In this document: positions 50,327 to 64,000 of the stretch, piece after piece
How the letters are laid out: each line of letters begins with the position of its first letter
Numbering within the stretch: position 1 is the stretch's first letter
NCBI RefSeq assembly: GCF_003201595.1
Contig: NZ_QJJS01000005.1
Location: 186,001-250,000 of the forward strand
Source: Sphaerotilus hippei
GTDB taxonomy: Bacteria; Pseudomonadota; Gammaproteobacteria; Burkholderiales; Burkholderiaceae_C
Length of the DNA stretch: 64,000 nt
Reading direction: 5' to 3'
Position numbers and translations under genes: made by a program
Notes under the pieces: model-generated
Database searches by the model: none
Told to the model about the DNA's origin: nothing
What the model saw: the letters and a program-made list of their open reading frames with translations, nothing else

Positions 50327-51509
50327 ATCCCGCCGCACGAGCGCCGGCGCCCGTGCGCCGGCCGGGGTGCTGGCGCCGTACGCCTCGCGTCCCGAGACCG
50401 GCCGCGGCCGGCGCCATGCGGAGCCGCCGGCTCCGACCCGCAACGACTACCAGCGTGACCGTGACCGCATCGTGCACAGCACGGCGTTCCGGCGGCTGGT
50501 CTACAAGACCCAGGTCTTCCTCAACCACGAGGGCGATCTGTTCCGCACCCGGCTGACCCACTCGCTGGAGGTGGCGCAGCTGGGGCGCTCGATCGCCCGC
50601 AGCCTCGGGCTGCACGAGGATCTGGTCGAGGCCATCGCGCTGGCCCACGACCTGGGTCACACCCCTTTCGGCCATGCCGGCCAGGACGAGCTGCACGCCT
50701 GCATGGCGCCCTACGGCGGCTTCGAGCACAACCTGCAGAGCCTGCGCGTGATCGACGTGCTGGAGCAGCGTTACCCGACCTTCGATGGCCTGAACCTGAG
50801 CTTCGAGACCCGCGAGGGGGTGCTCAAGCACTGCTCGAAGCGGGTCGCCCGCTGGATCGAGGCGCACGAGCCGGGAGGCATCGGCCGGCGTTTCCTGGAT
50901 CGCACCCAGCCCAGCCTGGAGGCGCAGCTGGCCAACCTGGCCGACGAGATCGCCTACAACGCCCACGATGTCGACGACGGGGTGCGTTCGGGGCTGATCA
51001 CGATCGACCAGCTCTGCTCGGTGCCGCTGTTCGCGCGTTTCCACGCCGAGGCGCTGGGCGAGCACCCCGGGCTGGCGCAGATGAAGCGCAGCCGGCTGCT
51101 GGCCGAGATCCTGCGGCGCATGCTGTCGGCGCAGGTCTACGACGTGATCGACGCGACCGGCGAGCGCCTGCGCCAGCAGCGTCCCGGATCGGTCGAGGCC
51201 GTGCGGGCCGGGCCGGCGCTGGTGGGCTTCAGCCCGGAGATGCAGCGGGCCAGCCGCCAGCTCAAGCGTTTCCTGTTCCGGGCGCTCTACCGCCATCCCC
51301 AGGTGATGGACACCACCGGGCGGGCCTGCCGGGTGGTGCGCGAGCTGTTCGCCTGCTACGAGGCGGACCCGGGCGAGATGCCGCCCGAATACGCGCAGTC
51401 GCCGCTGCTGCGGCGTTCGGTGGCCGACTACATCGCCGGCATGACCGACCGGTTCGCCGTGCGCGAGCACGAACGGCTCACCGGCCTGCAGCTCTTCGCG
51501 TCGCCCTGA
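50313..51509 (+). CDS. dgt: Deoxyguanosinetriphosphate triphosphohydrolase-like HD protein
   Basis: The 398-residue HD-superfamily protein belongs to the Dgt family, which hydrolyses dNTPs to deoxynucleoside and triphosphate. The metal site is visible as [10 protein letters not shown], then [13 protein letters not shown], and the later [12 protein letters not shown] with the final Asp. About 45 poorly conserved N-terminal residues precede [19 protein letters not shown]. The ATG at 50313 overlaps aroB. The stop abuts the convergent cysK stop within TGATCA. Confidence 0.93.
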   Translation: MPAAESRRTSAGARAPAGVLAPYASRPETGRGRRHAEPPAPTRNDYQRDRDRIVHSTAFRRLVYKTQVFLNHEGDLFRTRLTHSLEVAQLGRSIARSLGLHEDLVEAIALAHDLGHTPFGHAGQDELHACMAPYGGFEHNLQSLRVIDVLEQRYPTFDGLNLSFETREGVLKHCSKRVARWIEAHEPGGIGRRFLDRTQPSLEAQLANLADEIAYNAHDVDDGVRSGLITIDQLCSVPLFARFHAEALGEHPGLAQMKRSRLLAEILRRMLSAQVYDVIDATGERLRQQRPGSVEAVRAGPALVGFSPEMQRASRQLKRFLFRALYRHPQVMDTTGRACRVVRELFACYEADPGEMPPEYAQSPLLRRSVADYIAGMTDRFAVREHERLTGLQLFASP

Positions 51510-52433
51510 TCAGGCGGCCTCGACCGGCAGGAAGCCGTCGGTCGACAGGTAGCGCTCGCCGGTGTCGTAGTTGAAGCCCAGCACCCGGCTGCCGGCCGGC
51601 AGCTCGGCCAGCTTCTGGGCGATGGCCGCCAGCGTCGCGCCGCTGGAGATGCCCACCAGCAGGCCTTCCTCGCGGGCGCTGCGGCGGGCCATCTCCTTGG
51701 CCGCCTCGGCCTCGACCTGGATCACGCCGTCGAGCCATTCGGTCTTCAGGTTGGCCGGGATGAAGCCGGCGCCGATGCCCTGGATCGGGTGAGGCGAGGG
51801 CTTGCCGCCGCTGATCACCGGCGAGGCGGCCGGCTCGACCGCAAAGACCTTCAGCTGCGGCCAGGCGGTCTTGAGCACCTGGGCGCAGCCGCTGATGTGG
51901 CCGCCGGTGCCCACGCCGGTGATCAGCGCATCGAGGCCGTCGGGGAAGTCGGTCAGGATCTCCCGGGCGGTGGTGCGCACGTGCACGTCGATGTTGGCCG
52001 GATTCTCGAACTGCTGCGGCATCCAGGCCCCGGCCGTGCTGGCCACCAGTTCCTGGGCCTTCTCGATCGCGCCCTTCATGCCTTTCTCGCGCGGCGTCAG
52101 CACGAAGCGGGCACCGTAGGCCAGCATCAGGCGGCGGCGCTCCAGGCTCATGCTCTCGGGCATCACCAGCACCAGCGGATAGCCCTTGACGGCGGCCACC
52201 ATCGCCAGGCCGACGCCGGTGTTGCCCGAGGTCGGCTCGATGATGGTGCTGCCCGGCTGCAGCGCGCCGCTGGCCTCGGCCGCCTCGATCATCGCCAGCG
52301 CGATGCGGTCCTTGATCGAGCCGCCCGGGTTACTGCGCTCGGACTTGATCCAGACCTCGGCGTCGCCGAAGAGGCGGTTGATGCGGATGTGGGGCGTCTG
52401 GCCGATGGTGGCCAGCACGTTGGCTGCTTTCAT
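51510..52433 (-). CDS. cysK: Cysteine synthase A (O-acetylserine sulfhydrylase)
   Basis: The 307-residue PLP enzyme forms cysteine from O-acetylserine and sulfide. The PLP lysine is in [12 protein letters not shown], the substrate loop is [11 protein letters not shown], and the phosphate loop [10 protein letters not shown] and the late GISSGAT are present. The ATG at 52433 follows AGGAG; the extra upstream frame to 52508 is not needed. The [11 protein letters not shown] segment fits CysK better than CysM. It is convergent with dgt and divergent from the transposase gene. Confidence 0.94.
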   Translation of the reverse strand: MKAANVLATIGQTPHIRINRLFGDAEVWIKSERSNPGGSIKDRIALAMIEAAEASGALQPGSTIIEPTSGNTGVGLAMVAAVKGYPLVLVMPESMSLERRRLMLAYGARFVLTPREKGMKGAIEKAQELVASTAGAWMPQQFENPANIDVHVRTTAREILTDFPDGLDALITGVGTGGHISGCAQVLKTAWPQLKVFAVEPAASPVISGGKPSPHPIQGIGAGFIPANLKTEWLDGVIQVEAEAAKEMARRSAREEGLLVGISSGATLAAIAQKLAELPAGSRVLGFNYDTGERYLSTDGFLPVEAA

Positions 52434-52531
52434 GACGACATCTCCTGTGAGGTCCGGGTGTTGTGCTGATTCTGTCGCATCGACAGCGCCCACGCGCGGC
52501 GTCGACAATCGCGTTTTCCCCGGAACCGTCC

Positions 52532-53242
52532 ATGGCCCGCCTGTCCCGACTCGTGCTTCCCGGTCTGCCCCACCATGTCATCCAGCGGGGGCACAACCGC
52601 CAGGCCATCTTCCTCGACGATGCCGACCGGCAGGCCTATCTGGCGGCGCTGCAGGACGTCGCGGCCTCGCTGCGCGTGGCCGTGCACGCCTACGTGCTGA
52701 TGGCCGAGCATGTGCACCTGCTGCTGACGCCGCCCGACGAGGCCGCGCTGGGGCTGCTGATGCAGGGCCTGGGGCGGCGTTACGTGGCGGCGTTCAACCG
52801 CCGCCACGGCCGCAGCGGCACGATCTGGGAAGGGCGCTACCGGGCCACGGTGATCGAGCCCGAGCCCTACACGCTGCCCTGCATGCGCTACATCGAGCAG
52901 AACCCGGTGCGCGCCGGGCTGTGCCTGCATGCGGCCGACTGGCCGTGGTCCAGCGCCGCCCACCATGTCGGGCGCCGGCGTGATGCGCTGATCAGCGAGC
53001 CGATGCCGTTCTGGGCCCAGGGCAACACGCCGTTCGAGCGCGAGATGGCCTGGCAGCGCCTGCTCGACGAGCCGCTGCCCGATGTGCAGGTGCAACAGAT
53101 GACCGACAGCGCCCTGAAGGGTTGGGTGCTGGGATCTGGCCCCTTCCTTGCACGTGTGGGCACCTCCACAGGGCGACCCGTCGCGCCCCGGCCCCGTGGG
53201 CGGCCCCGGCATGCACCGACTCGGGACGGCGGGGCCGCTTGA
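52532..53242 (+). CDS. REP-associated tyrosine transposase (RAYT), Y1_Tnp domain
   Basis: This 236-residue protein belongs to the single-domain IS200-like HUH transposases. The N-terminus [19 protein letters not shown] is typical, the metal-binding HUH is HVH in MAEHVHLLL, and the catalytic region is [25 protein letters not shown] basic, Pro/Arg-rich tail ([16 protein letters not shown]) follows. RAYTs are usually single-copy, domesticated, and linked to short palindromic repeats rather than insertion-sequence ends. Two related repeats follow at 53275-53342. I see no target duplication or terminal inverted repeats. Confidence 0.9.
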   Translation: MARLSRLVLPGLPHHVIQRGHNRQAIFLDDADRQAYLAALQDVAASLRVAVHAYVLMAEHVHLLLTPPDEAALGLLMQGLGRRYVAAFNRRHGRSGTIWEGRYRATVIEPEPYTLPCMRYIEQNPVRAGLCLHAADWPWSSAAHHVGRRRDALISEPMPFWAQGNTPFEREMAWQRLLDEPLPDVQVQQMTDSALKGWVLGSGPFLARVGTSTGRPVAPRPRGRPRHAPTRDGGAA

Positions 53243-53274
53243 CTCTCCGCTTTGGTGCCTGCGGCCCGCTTTGA

Positions 53275-53295
53275 TCTGTCCCTAATTAAATTCTG
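53275..53295. repeat. RAYT-associated short repeat, copy 1
   Basis: A 21-nt element TCTGTCCCTAATTAAATTCT plus a final G shares its TCTG-N-CCC start and ATTCTG end with copy 2 at 53323-53342. It lies in an AT-rich island between the RAYT gene and gltB. Confidence 0.55.
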
Positions 53296-53322
53296 CTGCT
53301 GATCGTTTGGTTTCTATTCGAG

Positions 53323-53342
53323 TCTGACCCCATTTTATTCTG
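53323..53342. repeat. RAYT-associated short repeat, copy 2
   Basis: TCTGACCCCATTTTATTCTG is a degenerate direct copy of the element at 53275-53295. It ends 1 bp before the putative gltB -35. Confidence 0.55.
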
Positions 53343-53343
53343 C

Positions 53344-53372
53344 TTGAGGGTCAGTGAGCGCTGCTGTAAATT
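53344..53372 (+). promoter_or_regulatory. Putative gltBD promoter
   Basis: TTGAGG (53344-53349) and TAAATT (53367-53372) are spaced by 17 bp, each 4 of 6 to consensus. They lie 39 bp before the gltB ATG, which follows TAGGAG. Confidence 0.5.
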
Positions 53373-53410
53373 CGCGCAGTTTTCTATCCCGTCATTCGTA
53401 GGAGTGCGCC

Positions 53411-58174
<4,764 letters not shown>

Positions 58175-58185
58175 TTGTGGAGCCC

Positions 58186-58215
58186 CGGCCGCAGCCGCGA
58201 CACGCGCTGCGGCCG
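58186..58215. repeat. Inverted repeat between gltB and gltD
   Basis: A perfect 9-bp stem (58186-58194 with 58207-58215) with a 12-nt loop lies in the 74-bp gap. It lacks a T tract and is probably an intercistronic mRNA hairpin rather than a terminator. Confidence 0.45.
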
Positions 58216-58248
58216 TCCTGACAGAACTATCGCGAGAGTGGACGCATC

Positions 58249-59715
<1,467 letters not shown>

Positions 59716-59766
59716 TCGCCGGGCCGGTGCGTCCGCCTTGCGGCGAGACGCGTCACCGCCATGCCG

Positions 59767-59792
59767 AGGGCCGCCATCCAGGCGGCCCTTTT
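59767..59792 (+). terminator. Intrinsic terminator of gltBD
   Basis: A perfect 9-bp stem (59767-59775 with 59781-59789) with a 5-nt loop is followed by TTTT (59789-59792). It lies inside an open frame that runs into mlaF, which argues that mlaF starts further downstream. Confidence 0.75.
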
Positions 59793-59859
59793 CATTTGTT
59801 CATGCCCGGCGCTGCAAGGCCTCATCCGCGGGGGCCACACTGGTGTCAGTGCTTTCCCC

Positions 59860-59865
59860 TATCAT
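59860..59865 (+). promoter_or_regulatory. Putative -10 of the mla operon
   Basis: TATCAT lies after the gltBD terminator and 51 bp before the chosen mlaF start. No convincing -35 is seen. The assignment is tentative. Confidence 0.3.
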
Positions 59866-59916
59866 GCCGGCCATGGCACCGGACCGGTGCCGCTCCTCTT
59901 GCCCACCGACCGCCTC

Positions 59917-60756
59917 GTGTCCTCCTTGCCGCCGCCCCTTTCCGCGCCCGATCCCGCCGCTCTCGTCGAGCTGCGCGGGGTGACCTGTGGCTACGGTGAC
60001 CGGATCGTCCTGCGGGACGTGAACCTGTCCGTGCCGCGAGGCGCCGTCGTCGGCCTGATGGGCACGTCCGGCGGGGGCAAGACCACGGTGCTGCGCCTCA
60101 TCGGCCGGCAGCTCGACGTGCAGTCGGGATCGGTGTCGTTCGACGGGGTCGACGTGGCCACGCTCGAGCGCCAGGCGCTGATGGCCATGCGCCGTCGCAT
60201 GGGCATGCTGTTCCAGTTCGGCGCGCTGTTCACCGACCTGTCGGTCTTCGACAACGTCGCCTTCCCGCTGCGCGAGCACACGGGCCTGCCCGAGGCGATG
60301 GTGCGTGACCTGGTGCTGATGAAGCTCAACGCGGTCGGCCTGCGGGGCGCGCGTGACCTGATGCCCAGCCAGATCTCGGGGGGCATGAGCCGCCGGGTCG
60401 CGCTGGCGCGCGCGATCGCGCTCGATCCGGAACTGATCATGTACGACGAACCCTTCGCCGGCCTGGACCCGATCTCCATGGGCATCTCGGCCCGGCTGAT
60501 CCGCGATCTCAACGATGCGCTGGGGGTCACGAGCATCGTGGTCTCCCACGACGTCGACGAGACCTTCCTGATCGCCGATCACATCATCTTCATCGCCAAC
60601 GGCGGCGTGGCCGCCCAGGGCACGCCGGCCGAGCTGCGGGCTTCCGACGATCCGCTGGTGCGCCAGTTCGTCAGCGCCGCCCCCGACGGCCCGGTGCGTT
60701 TCCACTATCCGGCCGTGCCGCTGGCCCAGGACCTGGGCCTCGGGGGGCGGGCATGA
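59917..60756 (+). CDS. mlaF: Phospholipid transport ATP-binding protein MlaF
   Basis: This ATPase of about 279 residues powers retrograde phospholipid transport between the membranes. It has Walker A GTSGGGKTT, the MlaF-like FQFGALFTDLSVFDNVAFPL, signature ISGGMSRRVALARAI, Walker B LIMYDEPFAGLDP and switch VVSHDV. I chose the GTG at 59917; a GTG at 59887 is possible, while the frame back to 59761 overlaps the gltBD terminator. Its stop overlaps the mlaE ATG (60753-60756). Confidence 0.95.
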   Translation: MSSLPPPLSAPDPAALVELRGVTCGYGDRIVLRDVNLSVPRGAVVGLMGTSGGGKTTVLRLIGRQLDVQSGSVSFDGVDVATLERQALMAMRRRMGMLFQFGALFTDLSVFDNVAFPLREHTGLPEAMVRDLVLMKLNAVGLRGARDLMPSQISGGMSRRVALARAIALDPELIMYDEPFAGLDPISMGISARLIRDLNDALGVTSIVVSHDVDETFLIADHIIFIANGGVAAQGTPAELRASDDPLVRQFVSAAPDGPVRFHYPAVPLAQDLGLGGRA

Positions 60757-61532
60757 ACCTGCATCCTGAAGCCGTCGGGCGGGGCGTGCGGGAGTGGCTC
60801 GGTGCCGTCGGCCACGCGACCCGCCTGCTGCTGCGGCTGATCACCCTGCTGCCCGCGGCCCTGCGCCGTCCGCGCCTGGTGGTCGAGCAGGTGCACTTCC
60901 TCGGCAACCTGTCGCTGGCCATCATCTCGGTGTCGGGCCTGTTCGTCGGGTTCGTGCTCGGCCTGCAGGGCTACTACACGCTGCAGCGCTACGGCTCGTC
61001 CGAGGCGCTGGGGCTGCTGGTGGCGCTGTCGCTGGTGCGCGAGCTCGGCCCGGTCGTCACGGCCCTGCTGTTCGCCGGGCGGGCGGGCACGGCCCTGACG
61101 GCCGAGATCGGCCTGATGAAATCCGGCGAGCAGCTCGCCGCGATGGAGATGATGGCGGTCGACCCGGTGCAGCGCGTGCTGGCGCCCCGCTTCATCGGCG
61201 GGCTGATCGCCTTGCCCCTGCTGTCGGCGGTGTTCAGCGCGGTCGGCATCATCGGGGGCTGGCTGGTGGGCGTGGTGCTCATCGGCGTGGATCCGGGGGC
61301 GTTCTGGTCGCAGATGCAGAACGGGGTCGAGGTGTTCGCCGACGTGGGCAACGGGGTGATCAAGAGCGTGGTGTTCGCGCTGACCGTCACCTTCGTGGCG
61401 CTGCTGCAGGGCTACCTCTGCCAGCCCACGCCCGAAGGCGTGGCCCATGCGACCACACGCACCGTGGTGATGGCGTCGCTGGCGGTGCTGGGGCTCGACT
61501 TCGTGCTCACGGCACTGATGTTTTCGATTTGA
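60753..61532 (+). CDS. mlaE: Phospholipid transport permease MlaE
   Basis: The 259-residue permease of the MlaFEDB complex carries the conserved MlaE core. This includes VEQVHFLGNLSLAIISVSGLFVGFVLGLQG, RELGPVVTALLFAGRAGTALTAEIGLMKSGEQLAAMEMMAVDP and the late VKSVVFALTVTFVALLQGY-type segment. Several hydrophobic helices are visible. It is translationally coupled to mlaF and 15 bp before mlaD. Confidence 0.96.
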   Translation: MNLHPEAVGRGVREWLGAVGHATRLLLRLITLLPAALRRPRLVVEQVHFLGNLSLAIISVSGLFVGFVLGLQGYYTLQRYGSSEALGLLVALSLVRELGPVVTALLFAGRAGTALTAEIGLMKSGEQLAAMEMMAVDPVQRVLAPRFIGGLIALPLLSAVFSAVGIIGGWLVGVVLIGVDPGAFWSQMQNGVEVFADVGNGVIKSVVFALTVTFVALLQGYLCQPTPEGVAHATTRTVVMASLAVLGLDFVLTALMFSI

Positions 61533-61547
61533 AGAACAGGGTAGGAC

Positions 61548-62039
61548 ATGCAGAAGTCCCGTCATGATGTGTGGGTCGGTCTCTTCGTGATGATCGGTGC
61601 GGCAGCCTTGCTTTTCCTGGCCCTGAAGGCGGGCAACCTGCTGTCGGTGTCGTTCGAGCCGACCTACCGGGTGGTGGCCAGCTTCGACAACATCGGCGGC
61701 CTGAAGCCGCGTGCGGCGGTCAAGAGCGCCGGGGTCGTCGTGGGGCGCGTGGCCACCATCGGCCTGGACGACAAGACCTATCAGGCCCAGGTGGTCATCG
61801 ACATGGAGCAGCGTTTCGTGTTCCCGAAGGACTCGTCGGCCAAGATCCTCACCGCCGGCCTGCTGGGCGAGCAGTACATCGGCCTGGAGCCGGGCGCCGA
61901 GGCGAAGAACCTGGCCAACGGCGACCGCATCACCCAGACCCAGTCGGCGGTGGTGCTCGAGACGTTGATCAGCCAGTTCCTCTACAACAAGGCCGCTGAC
62001 GCCAGCGATGCGCCGGCGAGTGCCGAGGCCCTGAAATGA
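61548..62039 (+). CDS. mlaD: Phospholipid transport MCE-domain protein MlaD
   Basis: This 163-residue protein has one N-terminal transmembrane helix (about 10-28) and an MCE domain (YRVVASFDNIGGLKPRAAVKSAGVVVGRV), ending in a helix (AVVLETLISQFLYNKAADA). It forms the hexameric periplasmic lipid tunnel on MlaFEB. The stop overlaps the mlaA ATG (62036-62039). Confidence 0.96.
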   Translation: MQKSRHDVWVGLFVMIGAAALLFLALKAGNLLSVSFEPTYRVVASFDNIGGLKPRAAVKSAGVVVGRVATIGLDDKTYQAQVVIDMEQRFVFPKDSSAKILTAGLLGEQYIGLEPGAEAKNLANGDRITQTQSAVVLETLISQFLYNKAADASDAPASAEALK

Positions 62040-62722
62040 CGCGTCGCCTGCTCTCCTGGCTGGTCGTGGCCTGGCTGTCGCTGGCGGGTGCCGGCTGCGC
62101 CACGGTCGACAACCCCGATCCGTTCGAGAAGGTCAACCGGGGCGTGTTCGCGTTCAACGAGGCGGCCGACGAGGCGGTGATCCGTCCGGTGGCCACGGTC
62201 TACCGCGACGTGCTGCCGATGTTCGTGCGCACCGGCTTCAGCAACTTCTTCGGCAATGTGCGTGACGCCTGGTCATCGGTGAACCTGTTCCTGCAGGGGC
62301 GTTTCGCCGAGGGCTTCTCCGACATGATGCGCTTCGGCAGCAACACCGTGTTCGGCATGCTGGGGGTCGTCGACGTGGCCACCGAACTGGGTTTCGAGCG
62401 CCACGGCGAGGATTTCGGCCTGACGCTGGGCCGCTGGGGCGTGCCTTCGGGGGCCTACATCGTCTGGCCGATCTTCGGCCCCTCGACGGTGCGTGACTCG
62501 GTCGGCCTGCCGGTCGACCAGCTCGCCGCGCCGCAGGCCTTCATCAGCCCGTCGGCGGCCCAGTACACGCTGACCGCCACCCAGCTGATCAGCACGCGGG
62601 CCTCGCTGCTGCAGGCGACCAACCTGCTCGACGACATCGCGCTCGACAAGTACACCTTCGTGCGCGACGCCTACCTGCAGCGGCGGCGCAGCCGCATCTT
62701 CTCCGACGAGAGCGAGCAGTGA
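62036..62722 (+). CDS. mlaA: Outer-membrane phospholipid-binding lipoprotein MlaA (VacJ)
   Basis: The 228-residue protein removes misplaced phospholipids from the outer leaflet. A signal peptide ends near GAGC21, a relaxed lipobox. The VacJ core includes NPDPFEKVNRGVFAFNEAADEAVIRPVA, FFGNVRDAWSSVNLFLQGR, RFGSNTVFGMLGVVDVA and WGVPSGAYIVWPIFGPSTVRDS. In E. coli mlaA is unlinked; here it sits between mlaD and mlaC, a betaproteobacterial arrangement that puts the outer-membrane part in the same operon. Confidence 0.96.
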   Translation: MTRRLLSWLVVAWLSLAGAGCATVDNPDPFEKVNRGVFAFNEAADEAVIRPVATVYRDVLPMFVRTGFSNFFGNVRDAWSSVNLFLQGRFAEGFSDMMRFGSNTVFGMLGVVDVATELGFERHGEDFGLTLGRWGVPSGAYIVWPIFGPSTVRDSVGLPVDQLAAPQAFISPSAAQYTLTATQLISTRASLLQATNLLDDIALDKYTFVRDAYLQRRRSRIFSDESEQ

Positions 62723-62825
62723 TCCTCGCCGGACGGACGGCGCCCGGGCCCGTGGCTGTCGTCCTGGCGTCCGGATGATCCGTTACGGGAATCGGTGCCG
62801 TTTCCGGCGCCACAGAAAGGAAAGC

Positions 62826-63440
62826 ATGTTGAAGATGATGAGGACGGTCGCGATGGCGGCCGGTCTGGCACTGGCATCCTCGCTGGTGCTGGCCCAGGTG
62901 GCTCCGGATGCGCTGGTCAAGCAGGTGTCCTCCGAGGTGGTGGATTCGGTCAAGGCCGACAAGACCATCCAGGCCGGGGATGTCAAGAAGATCATCGCCC
63001 TGGTGGACGCGAAGATCCTGCCGCACGTGAACTTCCAGCGCATGACCTCGTCGGCGGTCGGCCGCTACTGGCGCCAGGCGACGCCCGAGCAGCAGGGTCG
63101 CCTCCAGGACGAGTTCAAGACCCTGCTGGTGCGCACCTACGCCGGCGCGCTCACGCAGGTCAAGGACCAGACCATCGAGTTCCGCCCGCTGCGCTCGCGG
63201 CCCGAGGACACCGAGGTCATCGTGCGCTCCGAGGTCAAGGGCAAGGGCGATCCGATCCAGCTCGACTACCGCCTCGAGAAGGCCGGTGACGCGTGGAAGA
63301 TCTACGACGTCAACGTGATGGGGGTCTGGCTGGTGGAGAACTACCGCTCCAGCTTCGCGCAGGAGATCGCCAGCTCGGGCATCGAAGGCCTGATCACCAA
63401 GCTGGCCGCGAAGAACAAGTCCGCCGCCAGCAAGGTCTGA
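62826..63440 (+). CDS. mlaC: Periplasmic phospholipid-binding protein MlaC
   Basis: The 204-residue shuttle carries phospholipid between MlaA and MlaFEDB. A signal peptide (about 1-23, ending LVLA) precedes the MlaC/Ttg2D fold, with ILPHVNFQRMTSSAVGRYWRQATPEQQ, FKTLLVRTYAGAL and WKIYDVNVMGVWLVENYRSSFAQEI. An AAGGAA site precedes the ATG at 62826. The 103-bp gap after mlaA is the only sizeable break in the operon. Confidence 0.96.
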   Translation: MLKMMRTVAMAAGLALASSLVLAQVAPDALVKQVSSEVVDSVKADKTIQAGDVKKIIALVDAKILPHVNFQRMTSSAVGRYWRQATPEQQGRLQDEFKTLLVRTYAGALTQVKDQTIEFRPLRSRPEDTEVIVRSEVKGKGDPIQLDYRLEKAGDAWKIYDVNVMGVWLVENYRSSFAQEIASSGIEGLITKLAAKNKSAASKV

Positions 63441-63443
63441 GCG

Positions 63444-63734
63444 ATGGCGCTGCAACTGCCGCAACGGCTGACCCACGATCAGGCCAGGGCCTGCAGCGCC
63501 GCACTGATCGCTCAGATGACCGCGCAGGGCACGAAGGCGACGGTGCTCGACGCGTCGGCGCTGCAGGTCTTCGACTCGTCAGCGCTGGCGGTGATCCTGA
63601 GCCTGCGCCGTGCGGCAGGGGCCGCGGGCGGCTCCCTGCTGCTGCAGGGCCTGCCGGTGCGGCTGCAGTCGCTGGCCCGGCTCTATGGCATCGACACGCT
63701 GATCGAGGATCCGGCCGCATCCGGCGCGGCCTGA
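63444..63734 (+). CDS. mlaB: STAS-domain protein MlaB
   Basis: This 96-residue protein has a single STAS domain (VLDASALQVFDSSALAVILSLRRAAGAAGG). MlaB binds MlaF and is needed for ATPase complex assembly. The DSSALA turn holds the conserved serine region. It follows mlaC by 3 bp, completing the order F-E-D-A-C-B, and ends 9 bp from the convergent regulator gene. Confidence 0.92.
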   Translation: MALQLPQRLTHDQARACSAALIAQMTAQGTKATVLDASALQVFDSSALAVILSLRRAAGAAGGSLLLQGLPVRLQSLARLYGIDTLIEDPAASGAA

Positions 63735-63743
63735 GGCGCTGGC

Positions 63744-64000
63744 TCAGCTGGTGGGCACGTCGCGCTTGAGGCGCAGGTTGCGCTTGATCTCCTGCAGCAC
63801 GGTGCGCAGCTCGGGGCCGAGCTTGAGCGCCACGCCGGTGGTCAGGATGTCGATCACCGTCAGGTGCAGCAGCCGGCTGACCATCGGGCTGTAGCGGTCG
63901 TAGTCTTCCGGATGGTCGACCGCCAGCATGATCTGCGCATGCTGCGACAGCGGGCATCCGCTGGTCGACATCACGATGATGGTCGCGCCTTTCTTGCGCG
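63744..64000 (-). CDS. MurR/RpiR (HexR-like) transcriptional regulator, 3' part
   Basis: The frame is open to the window edge, so only the C-terminal 85 or so residues are visible. They match the SIS sugar-phosphate-binding domain of RpiR-type regulators: KKGATIIVMSTSGCPLSQHAQIMLAVDHPEDYDRYSPMVSRLLHLTVIDILTTG. The N-terminal helix-turn-helix lies outside. HexR, a regulator of central sugar metabolism in proteobacteria, is the closest functional guess. The family call is good; the target genes are unknown. Confidence 0.85.
   Translation of the reverse strand, partial: RKKGATIIVMSTSGCPLSQHAQIMLAVDHPEDYDRYSPMVSRLLHLTVIDILTTGVALKLGPELRTVLQEIKRNLRLKRDVPTS

Noticed and set aside
59761-59916. In-frame N-terminal extension of MlaF
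   Set aside because: It contains the gltBD terminator and lacks family similarity; the GTG at 59917 gives a normal length.

Overview
The window is 64 kb of a high-GC Gram-negative chromosome. Ubiquinone synthesis (coq7), outer-membrane porin, type II secretion, type IV pili, Mla lipid transport, a Bug-type tricarboxylate-binding protein, a PEP-CTERM protein and the order pilMNOPQ-aroK-aroB-dgt-gltBD all point to a betaproteobacterium of the order Burkholderiales, probably near the Sphaerotilus/Leptothrix/Rubrivivax group. I cannot fix the genus from sequence alone. I saw no rRNA, tRNA, CRISPR array or prophage.

Layout. 1-855: 3' part of a BMP-family binding protein. 1116-1946: rplM-rpsI. 2048-3645: membrane coiled-coil protein, bactofilin and erpA. 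3646-6214 (minus): anmK and an M23 peptidase, both acting on the cell wall or its turnover, divergent from tyrS. 7862-8761: a PEP-CTERM protein. 8788-9759 (minus): a Bug protein. 9882-18247 (minus): a complete Liv-type ABC transporter (two permeases, two ATPases, one binding protein) flanked by two acyl-CoA-ligase-type genes, with a divergent Crp/Fnr regulator, apparently an uptake-and-CoA-activation module for an unknown carboxylic acid. 19092-31564: a Lon-like AAA ATPase and a type II secretion cluster (gspF,E,D,N,M,L,K,J,I,H,G on minus, gspC divergent on plus). 31571-35816: an aberrant CobT homologue, ilvA, a candidate small RNA, an OsmC protein and coq7. 36048-40963: porin, DUF3047 lipoprotein, lptM, cyaY and PBP1A. 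41217-51509: pilMNOPQ, an AT-richer Ig-like lipoprotein gene, aroK, aroB and dgt. 51510-53242: cysK and a RAYT-type transposase. 53411-59715: gltB-gltD. 59917-63734: mlaFEDACB. 63744-64000: 3' part of an RpiR/HexR-like regulator.

Working units. gsp builds the secretion machine; pilMNOPQ builds the pilus alignment complex and secretin; mla returns phospholipids from the outer membrane; gltBD assimilates ammonia; aroK/aroB feed chorismate synthesis. The region is compact: nine convergent gene pairs end within 26 bp of each other or overlap, and many same-strand neighbours share ATGA stop-start overlaps.

Most worth a second look: a roughly 108-nt candidate sRNA upstream of ilvA carrying two anti-Shine-Dalgarno CUCCU motifs, one in a hairpin loop; a PaaK-like ligase without its P-loop; a CobT paralogue with altered catalytic positions; the Ig-like lipoprotein inserted between pilQ and aroK; and a RAYT gene with paired repeats next to the gltB promoter.
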